Assembly: GCA_930367215.1 (NCBI GenBank) | Contig: OV884056.1 | Coordinates: 320,632,709-320,696,708 of the forward strand | Reading direction: 5' to 3' | DNA from: Pollenia angustigena | Taxonomy: Eukaryota > Arthropoda > Insecta > Diptera > Polleniidae | DNA: 64,000 nucleotides | Shown: one piece after another, positions 34,990-45,261 of the stretch | How the letters are laid out: each line of letters opens with the position of its first letter | How positions within the stretch are numbered: position 1 is the first letter of the stretch | Notes under the pieces: model-generated | Databases searched by the model: none | The model's input: the letters and a program-made list of their open reading frames with translations, nothing else | Told to the model about the DNA's origin: nothing | Made by a program: the position numbers and the translations under genes

Positions 34990-35975
34990 GTTAATAATAA
35001 TTAGTATTGTGGGTTTTTTTGTTGAACTGTTTATGGTTTTTAATCCAAATTATGATATTCTTAATTGGGCTAAAGTTCATCAAATTTAATTCTCATAAAA
35101 TTTTTTTTTATAAAGAATGGAATTTTACAATATGAAATTAATTAAAATTTATTGTTTATTTTTCATTCTTGACTGCAGTTGGGCTCGAACTCAGGCTTTA
35201 AGTTTTAATTGTTAGCACTCAATCTCTTCAGAGAGTTTTGCCGTTTAACACTCACACCCAGCGGGAAAATGAGGAATTGATTACATAAATAATTAAAAAA
35301 ATAATGCACTATTTTCGAAAGAATAATAATGCATTCATTGGAATCGAGAAGGTAATTTCATCAGACACAAAATTTAAGCACTGATTACCACGTATATTCC
35401 CACATTTGCAGAACAAGGAATGTATTGTTTCTGTTAGTAACAATTATTCGTGTTTTTGCTTAACATACATATTTCCTTAATAAAAATCCGTTATTTTTTT
35501 GCTGCCTTTATGTCGCCTACTTATACTTTTAATTTTGGTCGCAGTTTGTGTTTGAAAGCGTACGGTCAAAGCACAAATTATATGTCTGTGGGTCAAAGTT
35601 ATTTAAAGTAAACAGGTATTAAAAAATGTATTCCAAACTGCATTGGAGAAGACTTTTATTATAAGACTTTTGAATAATATAATTTATTCCAAAGAATGAA
35701 TTATTTAAGTCATTCGCAGGATACATTAAAATAATTTATTACAATCCTAGGACATAGTCTGTGTTAAGAATAATGAATTCTGGAATCAAATATTATACAA
35801 GATATGTATTACTTTCTCGATTCCTATTAATTCAATTTTCCCGCTGGGCAGTATTTGGCGACTGCTGGCAGTCAATAGTCAAACATCAATCGTTAATCCA
35901 ATTTGTATTTAACCTTTGGTAGATCGAAATTTGCTTTGTATGATTATCTATTTTAATTGATTTACATGGGGATTA
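34990..35975 (-). repeat. Diverged copy of the 564-bp tRNA-like repeat, split by MITE
   Basis: Aligns with the 39-41 kb units: aataattagtattgtgg at the left, tcattcttgac, a gggctcgaactc box-B relic (minus strand), then after the insertion cgactgctg...agtcaaacatcaatc and ggtagatcgaaatttgcttt. It diverges more than the tandem units do from one another, so it is an older dispersed copy. The MITE 35257-35848 lies inside it, giving a natural before/after comparison. Confidence 0.7.
35257..35848. mobile_element. MITE, CCCAGCGGGAAAAT ends
   Basis: Perfect 14-bp tips CCCAGCGGGAAAAT. Further in, both ends carry ggaatcgagaa(a/g)gtaat, offset by an indel. Flanked by CA on both sides; comparison with the uninterrupted 564-bp units supports a 2-bp duplication because the rejoined flanks match their length exactly. 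592 bp, non-coding. Confidence 0.75.
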
Positions 35976-36277
35976 ATGTTAAAAAAATTACAAGGCGAGA
36001 TTTGTCATAAAAGAATATTAACAATATTACAACGAGATAATAAATACCAAGCAATAAATTAACTTATTTGTATTTATTTGCAAATACTGTTTAAAACTTT
36101 TTTAGAAATTGAATAACTCAATTTTTTTTTTGTTAATTTGAAAAACGTGAACTTGAAATGCGCCTTAGAACAAATTTACCATAAAGTAAGATCTTTAACG
36201 TTTTTTTAACGTACATATTACTTTAAGAAATTTTGAAAAAAAACATTTACATTAAAGGTTTTTTTGCTAAACAATTG
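35976..36277. other. No gene recognised
   Basis: AT-rich linker between the repeat copy and the next TIR element. Confidence 0.4.
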
Positions 36278-37062
36278 GTGCGTTTGAGTACTTTTACAGT
36301 AAAATGCAGTAAATGAGTAAACTGAAAACAAAAAGCTGTTGTCCAAAAGAGTACGCGAACGCAAAATTTGTAAAAATTCGTAAAATAAAGGCTACAGCTG
36401 ACGGCAAATAATTGAAGTGTTGAAAAATATTGACACTTTTGACTACTTAACTCGTTTTCTTAGCGGTACTCGATTACATACTTTTTATAGCACGAACATT
36501 TTTGGAAAATACAAACAAACTATTTTATGTAATCTTTCATATTTGTTTGTTTTTTATTTTATTTGATTTTACTAATTTGTAGCGGATTAAATTATTTAAA
36601 AGAACATGAATAATTTTTTTGCTATTGATTACTTAAGTACCCATATACTTTACACTTTTACAACTCTAAGAAATTAACATAACAAAAAAAAATTTCAAAA
36701 GTTTGTATTTAGCCAAATAAATGCTGCACAAACAAGTTTAATTAATTAATATTTATTCACTTTTTGTTTTGGTTTAATTTTTATTTCTACTTTTCTTTTA
36801 TTTAACAATTTTTTCACAATTTGTATGCTTTTTATTTGTTACTTTTGTTGGTTTACCTTTGAAACATATGTTTTTTTGATTTACTAAATTTTACTGCAAA
36901 AATTTCTGCAGTAAAAATTTGTAAATACTCAGACAAGAACTGTTACTTTTCGCTCTGAATTTATGTTATCATTTACTGCATTTTGTGTACTCGAACGCAA
37001 TTTCGTAAAATGCAGTAAAGTTTAGCAAAAAATAGTAAAAAATTTGTGTTCTCGAACGCAAC
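36278..37062. mobile_element. TIR element with repeated tgcgttcgag / atgcagtaaa blocks
   Basis: The left end gtgcgtttgagtac...agtaaaatgcagtaaatg is mirrored at the right by catttactgcatttt...gtactcgaacgcaa and again by ttctcgaacgcaac, so the right end has an extra repeat of the tip. Boundaries are approximate and no target duplication is resolved. Confidence 0.55.
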
Positions 37063-38440
37063 TAATAATTCACTCAAAACAAAGTTCTACTATTTATAAA
37101 GTTCTCTTCTGTATAAAAAATAACGGATGGACACCATAACTATTCAATGATAATGATGAGTTCATCAAAATGTGACTGGGCTGATTATGAAAAGATTTGA
37201 CATTGTTTGCGGCTATTATAGACATACATGTCATAAAAATATATTATTCAGCGTATAATCGTTATATACAATTTATGTAAATCTTATTACAATTAAAGAA
37301 CCATTCAAAATTAATTCAATAATTTTTTTTTATCTTAAATTAAATCAAGATACAAAATTTATTTCGGTTTTGTTTTATATGGTTTTATACAAGTTTCTTT
37401 ACAATAACTTTTATTGTTTTATTGTAATTGGAATTTTTGTGAATAATTTATGTAAATTTTTAGTTGTAACAACAAACAATGCAGTTGCAGGCAGCATGAT
37501 AAAATTCAATAAATAAAATCAATAGAGGAAAATTTATTACTGTAACTGGAGAATAGACCATTTGGCTTTTTTAAACAAATGTTAAAATATTTTCACCATT
37601 TAAGAACAAAAGTTTAACAAATTTAACATCAACAAAAATGCTAAACTTAACTGTTTGACTAACTCACACATACACATACACATACACATACACAAGCTTC
37701 AAACGCTTCTTATTAAATATTGTGCATTCTTTAAACTTAAATAAAGAAAGAACAAACATTTTAAGTTATTAAAAAAAGAAACCTGTTTGATTTTATTAAT
37801 TAAACCTGAATTTAATTTGATTTGATTCTTTGTTTGTGGCTTTTCTTGCTAAAATATTAAAATCAACATAAAATGAAACATAAAAAATTGTGTTTCTATG
37901 GTGATATTCTAGAAGCTGAACTAAAAGCTTTTTTTTGCATAAGCGTGCCAAAATAAGCCATAACATTTGCGTATTAAACAGTTAAATTCTATTTAAAACT
38001 TACAAAACATTGTTAAAATTTTATTTGTTTCTTTTTGTAAATAAATGCCGCTATATAAAATCAGTAAAACTTAATTATCAAGATGACGTGCTAAATTCCC
38101 AATTTTTCATATTAGATAAATACACTGAAATTTATTGTTGGTTGCTTAGGCCAGATCATCAGGAAACCTTTTCCAAAGATTTTAGAAAAGCTAAAAATAT
38201 TATACAAATAATATTTTTTTAATTTCACGTGCTGCAAATAATTTAATAAATAATAATAGAAAAAATTTAATAAACAAAATTTTATTTTTTGAAAATTGCC
38301 AACAATTTTTAAAATAAAAATTGGTCGCAAATAGGTTAATGTTGACTGTTCACAAAACGAATTCAACATTACTTTTTGTATTCACACTAATCCAACATGA
38401 AAAGGCTTTTGTTTAAATACAACCCTGATCAAATGAAAAG
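37063..38440. other. No gene recognised
   Basis: AT-rich. A short acacat microsatellite lies at about 37669-37695. Around 38360-38430 the sequence tgatcaaatgaaaagtaa with flanks resembles, inverted, 32145-32185, suggesting a shared dispersed repeat. Confidence 0.4.
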
Positions 38441-38659
38441 TAATAAAATTATTTTAAACGTCAGAAACAATTTCATACAAATTGTTGCTGAAGTTCTAGT
38501 TGACTCAACTTAAGTTACATTTTTAAAAAAATTTAAGTTACATTTTTGTTCTAAAAATGTAACTAAAATTATTTTGAAAATGTAACTAAAGTTGAGTCTA
38601 CTTTAACTTCAGCAACAATTTGTATGAAATTGTTTCTGACGTTTAAATTAATTTTATTT
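38441..38659. repeat. Near-perfect 219-bp hairpin (MITE-like)
   Basis: The left arm from about 38445 (aacgtcagaaacaatttcat...gttgctgaagtt...actcaact) is repeated inverted at the right (agttgagt...aacttcagcaacaattt...gtttctgacgtt). The arms are roughly 80 bases with very few mismatches, and there are further ttacattttt/aaaatgtaac pairs in the loop. A related fragment is at 49170-49360. Confidence 0.8.
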
Positions 38660-38840
38660 AGTTTTGAATGAAAATTTTAACATAATATTGTAAAAAATAA
38701 TAATAAATGCATAATATTGGTGTGGCTTAAATTTGCATACGGTTTCTTAATGCAAAATGTGTGTGGTTGAAGAAGAAATTGTTTCTCTATTATGAACACC
38801 AAGTGAAAATGTTTTTTTGATTGCGAACGTAGCTTTATTG
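38660..38840. repeat. Dispersed repeat shared with 49170-49360
   Basis: aaatttgcatacggtttcttaatg...tattatgaacaccaagtgaaaatgtttt appears inverted at 49170-49290 together with the flank of the hairpin. It is probably the outer part of the same mobile element as 38441-38659. Confidence 0.55.
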
Positions 38841-39044
38841 TTTAGACAAATTTCAAAACACGATAAAGTTGTATGAGATGCAAAATTTTTTTCGAAATGC
38901 TAGTTAGTAATTTTAATAACAAAATGAATTCACTTTAGCACACTTTTACATATAATTTGAGTTTTTGACATGCATTAATACAAAGTGTAATAATGTAAAG
39001 TAGTCTAAAGCACATTGGGACTAAATTGAAACAATTAAATGTTA

Positions 39045-40452
39045 AATTTTTAATATTTTTAATTAGGCTTAAGTTCATGAAATTTAATTTTTATCAAATT
39101 ATTTTTGTGAAGAAAGGAATTTTACAACATGAAAATTAATTAAAATTGTTATTGATAATCTTTCATTCTTGACGTGGCTCGGGCTCGAACCCTGGCCGGC
39201 AGGTTACCATGACATGTTTCGATCGCAACCACTCGATCTCCTCAGATGGATTTGCCGTCTTACACTCGCAGCCATCGACGACTGCTGACGTCACTAGTCA
39301 AACATCAATCCTTAAACCAAATTGTATTTTAACATTTGGTAGATCGAAATTTGCTTTCCTGAATGATTATCCACTTTAATCGATTTTACATGTTTTTTCC
39401 TTTACTTCTGTTTTTTCGTACTTTCGTCAAGAATTTTTCTTGAAGTCCAAGTACATTTTTTTTTGTTTTTTCACTTTGTCCTTCTCTTTTCTGTTGACCT
39501 TTTTCAGCACAACTTGAAGGACAAATGTACACATAGAGCTCGTGCCTTAGCTTTAACAATAATTAGTATTGTGGTTATTTTGTTGAACTATTTATGGTTT
39601 TTAATCCAAATTTTTAATATTTTTAATTAGGCTTAAGTTCATGAAATTTAATTTTTATCAAATTATTTTTGTGAAGAAAGGAATTTTACAACATGAAAAT
39701 TAATTAAAATTGTTATTGATAATCTTTCATTCTTGACGTGGCTCGGGCTCGAACCCTGGCCGGCAGGTTACCATGACATGTTTCGATCGCAACCACTCGA
39801 GCTCCTCAGATGGATTTGCCGTCTTACACTCGCAGCCATCGACGACTGCTGACGTCACTAGTCAAACATCAATCCTTAAACCAAATTGTATTTTAACATT
39901 TGGTAGATCGAAATTTGCTTTCCTGAATGATTATCCACTTTAATCGATTTTACATGTTTTTTCCTTTACTTCTGTTTTTTCGTACTTTCGTCAAGAATTT
40001 TTCTTGAAGTCCAAGTACATTTTTTTTTGTTTTTTCACTTTGTCCTTCTCTTTTCTGTTGACCTTTTTCAGCACAACTTGAAGGACAAATGTACACATAG
40101 AGCTCGTGCCTTAGCTTTAACAATAATTAGTATTGTGGTTATTTTGTTGAACTATTTATGGTTTTTAATCCAAATTTTTAATATTTTTAATTAGGCTTAA
40201 GTTCATGAAATTTAATTTTTATCAAATTATTTTTGTGAAGAAAGGAATTTTACAACATGAAAATTAATTAAAATTGTTATTGATAATCTTTCATTCTTGA
40301 CGTGGCTCGGGCTCGAACCCTGGCCGGCAGGTTACCATGAAATGTTTCGATCGCAACCACTCGATCTCCTCAGATGGATTTGCCGTCTTACACTCGCAGC
40401 CATCGACGACTGCTGACGTCACTAGTCAAACATCAATCCTTAAACCAAATTG
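39045..40452 (-). repeat. Left arm: 2.5 tandem units of 564 bp
   Basis: The landmark gacgtggctcgggctcgaac occurs at 39171, 39735 and 40299, an exact 564-base period; copies look almost identical. Each unit carries on the minus strand a tRNA-like block: a box-A-like gatcgagtggttgcgatc and a perfect box-B GGTTCGAGCCC (at 39181-39191, 39745-39755, 40309-40319). The third unit stops at accaaattgt, where the array flips orientation. Confidence 0.9.
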
Positions 40453-40454
40453 TG

Positions 40455-41656
40455 TACATTTGTCCTTCAAGTTGTGCTGAAAAAGGTCAACAGAAAAGAG
40501 AAAGACAAAGTGAAAAAACAAAAAATGTACTTGGACTTCAAGAAAAATTCTTGACGAAAGTACGAAAAAACAGAAGTAAAGGAAAAAACATGTAAAATCA
40601 ATTAAAATGGATAATCATTCAGGAAAGCAAATTTCGATCTACCAAATGTTAAAATACAATTTGGTTTAAGGATTGATGTTTGACTAGTGACGTCAGCAGT
40701 CGTCGATGGCTGCGAGTGTATGAAGGCAAATCCATCTGAGGAGATCGAGTGGTTGCGATCGAAACATGTCATGGTAACCTGCCGGCCAGGGTTCGAGCCC
40801 GAGCCACGTCAAGAATGAAAGATTATCAATAACAATTTTAATTAATTTTCATGTTGTAAAATTCCTTTCTTCATAAAAATAATTTAATAAAAATTAAATT
40901 TCATGAACTTAAGCCTAATTAAAAATATTAAAAATTTGGATTAAAAACCATAAATAGTTCAACAAAATAACCACAATACTAATTATTGTTAAAGCTAAGG
41001 CACGAGCTCTATGTGTACATTTGTCCTTTAAGTTGTGCTGAAAAAGGTCAACAGAAAAGAGAAAGACAAAGTGAAAAAACAAAAAATGTACTTGGACTTC
41101 AAGAAAAATTCTTGACGAAAGTACGAAAAAATAGAAGTAAAGGAAAAAACATGTAAAATCAATTAAAATGGATAATCATTCAGGAAAGCAAATTTCGATC
41201 TACCAAATGTTAAAATACAATTTGGTTTAAGGATTGATGTTTGACTAGTGACGTCAGCAGTCGTCGATGGCTGCGAGTGTAAGAAGGCAAATACATCTGA
41301 GGAGATCGAGTGGTTGCGATCGAAACATGTCATGGTAACCTGCCGGCCAGGGTTCGAGCCCGAGCCACGTCAAGAATGAAAGATTATCAATAACAATTTT
41401 AATTAATTTTCATGTTGTAAAATTCCTTTCTTCATAAAAATAATTTAATAAAAATTAAATTTCATGAACTTAAGCCTAATTAAAAATATTAAAAATTTGG
41501 ATTAAAAACCATAAATAGTTCAACAAAATAACCACAATACTAATTATTGTTAAAGCTAAGGCACGAGCTCTATGTGTACATTTGTCCTTCAAGTTGTGCT
41601 GAAAAAGGTCAACAGAAAAGAGAAGGACAAAGTGAAAAAACAAAAAAAAATGTACT
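40455..41656 (+). repeat. Right arm: ~2.2 units, 561-bp period, inverted
   Basis: Inverted continuation of the left arm. tgtgtacatttgtccttc recurs at 40451, 41012 and 41573 (561-base period). The 3-bp period difference and a few substitutions show the arms have begun to diverge. The tRNA-like block is on the plus strand here. The array ends at atgtac near 41656, followed by a short acaatactaattatt piece of the same unit and then the Foldback-type element. A transcript across the centre would fold into a hairpin with >1 kb arms. Confidence 0.9.
40741..40800 (+). promoter_or_regulatory. Pol III-like box A / box B in tandem unit
   Basis: Within the unit, gatcgagtggttgcgatc (box-A and D-arm-like) precedes ggttcgagccc (box B, exact match to GGTTCGANNCC) with about 35 bases between, close to tRNA gene spacing. 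The same block occurs in every unit of both arms. Whether it is transcribed is unknown; it at least shows a tRNA-derived origin. Confidence 0.5.
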
Positions 41657-41687
41657 ACAATACTAATTATTAAATGTTAAATTTACC

Positions 41688-42958
41688 GGCGGCATGAAAT
41701 AGCCCCCCACGAAATAAGTCCCCAAAACGGAAATGAAATAACTCCCCAAAACAAAAAATATATGAGAGGCAACAACAACGTTTTTTGAGGATTAATTTAA
41801 TTTTTTTGGGATTATTTCATATGAAATAACTCCCCAAAAATCTGAAATGAAATAAATCCCTAAAAATATTTTGGGGACTTTTTTCATTTTCAAATTTATT
41901 CCAAAATCTTCAAAAATGCAGATTATGCCCCGTTATAATATTTAAACAAAACTTGTTTTAATGAATGGTCAGGACCACTCGTTCATTAAAAATAATACTT
42001 ACTAGGTAGTTAGTTTGAGAAATAATTTTGCGGTAAGGAATGAAATAAAGCCATAATGGTGCTCATTAATGTTTTTTTTGCTGGATGCAATGAATCCAGG
42101 TTTTAATTCATATTCGTATATTTGGTACTCTTCCATTTTATTATTTGATTTAATTTTTTTAAGATGTTTGCTTGTAACATGCGGATAGTATATTGAATTG
42201 ATAATGTCATGTTATAATAAAAAACGTGCTGATATAAACTAACATTTCTTCATACAATAGTCAGTACCGTTACTTTCTCTTTTGATAAGTTCTTAACTAA
42301 GTACAGTATCCCAGAAAACTTGAAATGTTGGTCATAGCAACAGAAAAAAATCCTTTCAATATATTGAACAACGGCGGATAAAATGCAATATAGAGCGCAC
42401 CTATCGCGGGACCGCCGCGATTAGCGGCCGGTCGCGCTGCCCCCCCCCCCCCTTCCACCTCCTATACTATATTTCTTCAACACTTGGCAATGGCAACTTA
42501 TTCTTTTGGCAATTTGTAACCATAACAATTACACTGTTATGGCGTTATTTCAACTTTGGTTACTAAACGATTAAGGTGATATTGCACAAGAGTGTATGCA
42601 ATAAAGCCATATGATTTCATTTCTCATTCCATTGAGAAATAAGTACATATGGCTTTATTGCCTATGGCTTTATAACGCTGCATCCAAATAAATGTATATT
42701 TTGAAATGATTGGATGTTTTGAATACTTTTTGGGGATTTATTTCATTTCAGGGAATGGGGACTTATTTCGAATGAAATAACTCCCCAATTTTTGGGAATT
42801 TATTTCATTTTGATTTGGGGAGTTATTTCATTTCGTTGGGGTTTCATTTCATTCTAAAATTGGGGGTTTATTTAATATGAAATAAGACCCCAAAAATTGG
42901 GAAATTACTTCATAATTTTGTTGGGGAATTATTTCGTGGGGGGCTATTTCATGCCGCC
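41688..42958. mobile_element. Foldback/Mutator-like element, perfect 9-bp TSD aaatttacc
   Basis: The ends read GGCGGCATGAAATAGCCCCC on both sides, inward. Beyond the tip each terminus is a degenerate array of gaaataa(c/t)tccccaaa blocks (mirrored as ttggggatttatttc on the right). The 9-mer aaatttacc flanks exactly (41679-41687, 42959-42967). The tip is shared with 23764-24759. A very GC-rich patch with a C run (42411-42453) lies inside. No transposase. Confidence 0.85.
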
Positions 42959-42967
42959 AAATTTACC

Positions 42968-43461
42968 ATCATACACTAAAGCACTAAAACACAATTAGCT
43001 TTGTTAGTCTTGGAAGACAAATCCGTGCCATCTCCCTTAACGGAAATTTTCGCTAAGCATACATCCCCCTTCTGACGGTGGGTCCAGGAAATAATCCATT
43101 CTGCAACAGGTAGTATTGAATTAAAATAGGGCCGTTCCAGGTACTGTTCCAGTAAAATCCAAAAGAATTTCTCTTGCGCATAAAAGTAAGCGAATGGAAA
43201 AACTTGCAGGTTAATCCAAACAGATGATCAATAAAAAGATTAGGGTTGTAAAATGTGTTATTTAGACCACCCAGCATAGAATGCATATAAGTTCGTAGCA
43301 AATTTATTAATTAAATGAACTTCTGTGGAAGCTTTTAGACTTGTTTATTTTGTACATGACTTTTAATTTTGTTTCCAGTCAAATAAAATACGAAAATACA
43401 CTAATATTGGATTTTTGATAATCGGTACCCTGAATAATATGCAGTAAGAAGTATTCATATA
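42968..43461. other. Unassigned, less AT-rich
   Basis: 43020-43180 is GC-richer than its surroundings and the minus strand is open for 82 codons (43053-43301). The peptide has no motif I recognise. It could be a fragment of a transposon or host gene. Confidence 0.3.
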
Positions 43462-43699
43462 TGTGACGCGCAAAATAGAAAGGGACCTAAGGGTTTTGCT
43501 CAGGAGAGCCATTTTATCTTTGTATCTTTAGTGTACCATCACTGAGCGTGTTAGTATTGGTCTCATTTGAAAGCGACACATCTCAACCTTGTTGGTCAAC
43601 CTTGAAAACGCGCGTAGGTCGTCCCTACCTCTTGTTTTGTGTAGTTGGTTTTTACTGTTCCCTTTACCTTAATGGTCCCTTTCTCTATGCGCTGTCACA
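43462..43699. mobile_element. MITE, TGTGACGCGCAAAATAGAAA-type ends
   Basis: Left end TGTGACGCGCAAAATAGAAA and inverse of the right end TGTGACAGCGCATAGAGAAA, both followed by gggacc. The interior is relatively GC-rich and non-coding. Target duplication not resolved. Confidence 0.65.
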
Positions 43700-43904
43700 G
43701 ATACATTAGTTGAACATCTCTAAAATATAATTGTTAATAAAAGCAATTTACTCAAATTTTACCATAGATGACGGTTGATAAAGTTGGTACAATTGTACTT
43801 TTTTTGGTACAATTCAAAACTAAAAGGTACCCCCGTGACTCATTTGGTACTATTTCTAAATTTTTCAAACTGCATTTTTATAATTGATATAAAATGACAA
43901 CTAC

Positions 43905-44079
43905 AATTTGCTGTTGCTGGTGCAAACAGTCTTGCGAAAATGCAAAATGTCGTAGCTTTTTTTTTATCAAATCTAAGGGAAACTCTATTTTTTGTTCTTG
44001 GATTTAACAAAACAGTTATGATATTTTGCATTTGCTCTTTTGCAACACCAGTTGCACCAAACACTGAACTCCGCTACTG
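43905..44079. mobile_element. Second copy of the TAGCGGAGTTCA MITE family
   Basis: gcatttgctcttttgcaa...tgaactccgcta at the right end matches 4130-4167. The left side (gcaaaatgtcgtag) mirrors it as in the first copy, but the left tip has a different gttgctggtgcaaac sequence. Confidence 0.55.
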
Positions 44080-44999
44080 TGAATAAATCTTTGCACTTGT
44101 TCATTGAACGATTGCTTATGCCACATTCTAAATTAAGTATCATCGACAGCATTTTCTGATGATATTGACAAGTTTTAAAAAGATATAGGAAACCACTTCT
44201 GCAAAAGCTCTACATAGTAGAAGAGGCGAATTCCTCTCAATTCAATATTATTTTGATACGAACTCATAATATTTTCAAATAAACACAATAAATTTGGAAA
44301 TTCTAAAAAGTGTATGAAAATGGATTTCTAGACCCTAAAAACCGCATGATACAGGTCTGCTAGATCAAATACAATTTGGTTGCCTCTTTTCTTGAATATT
44401 GTAGAAAACTAACTATTTTGAAAAATCCGGTGCTCGAAATTAATTTTTGACCTATGATTTCTTTAGCAAAGTTTCTTGGAATGACTTAAAGAATAAGAAT
44501 CGCGTTGTGCTTTTGACGCGAAAAAATATTACCCACCGTATTATTATGTATAATTAAAGTACAATGAATTTTAAGTACCTTTTGTTTTTGTTGTATTACA
44601 TTTTTGTTTTTAAAAATGCAAAAAAAAATTTTTTTAAAAAAGATTAAGTGCTATTGGGGCCGAAAAAGTACGATTTTAAATGTTCGTTGGTACGATATTG
44701 GTTTTCTCATTTATCATCCCTGCCATGGATGCCAAAAAAAAAGAACTCTTTCTCTTTTAAATGGTTTTACTTTTGTTTGTTTACATAATGGAATCATTTG
44801 TTTTGGTTTTCTACTGGTTTTCGCAGGCGAAAATTTGTTCTGTAAAAATTTCCAGCCTCTTAGTCTGGCAACTATCACTTTGCTCTCTCCGTAGATACTC
44901 TCTTTTGCATATTTATGTGTAAACGAACGCATTTCAGTAAAATCCAGTAAAAATTTGCGAATTCTAGACAAATTTTAAATAAATTTTTTTTGTTAAATG
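44080..44999. other. No gene recognised
   Basis: No supported feature. Around 44930-44955 gaacgcatttcagtaaaatccagtaaa resembles the ends of the 36278-37062 element, suggesting a fragment. Confidence 0.4.
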
Positions 45000-45259
45000 A
45001 GTCTGAGTTCATACGGCTCATGTCTTATTGACAAAATTCTTCCTTTTTCTTCTTTGAACATGAATTGGCGTTCAAATGATTCATGTCATGTTGACGACAT
45101 GTCCTTTTTTGATATTGAAAACAATAACAAAATTAAACAACGAATGAAAAAGCAAAAAGACAGTACATGCATCTGTGTACTCGTTTCTTTTCCCCTCGTC
45201 CCTCTCGCCTATAAAGTAGCAATCATGTCAATAAGATAAGAGCCGTATGAACACAGACT
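45000..45259. mobile_element. MITE, AGTCTGWGTTCATACGGCTC ends
   Basis: Left end AGTCTGAGTTCATACGGCTC and inverse right end AGTCTGTGTTCATACGGCTC, continuing to tgtcttattgaca/tatcttattgaca. The inner right part (cctataaagtagc, ctctcgcc) matches the 33641-33784 MITE. Confidence 0.7.
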
Positions 45260-45261
45260 AA

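Noticed and set aside
39171..40330. Functional tRNA genes in the 564-bp units
   Set aside because: Box A and B are present but no complete cloverleaf with paired acceptor ends could be drawn; a tRNA-derived repeat fits better.
39045..41656. CRISPR-like array
   Set aside because: Units are 564/561 bp with no short repeat-spacer alternation, half are inverted, and the window is clearly eukaryotic.
43053..43301. 82-codon minus-strand frame as a host gene exon
   Set aside because: Composition is protein-like, but no splice signals or family resemblance could be found, so it is only noted as unassigned sequence.
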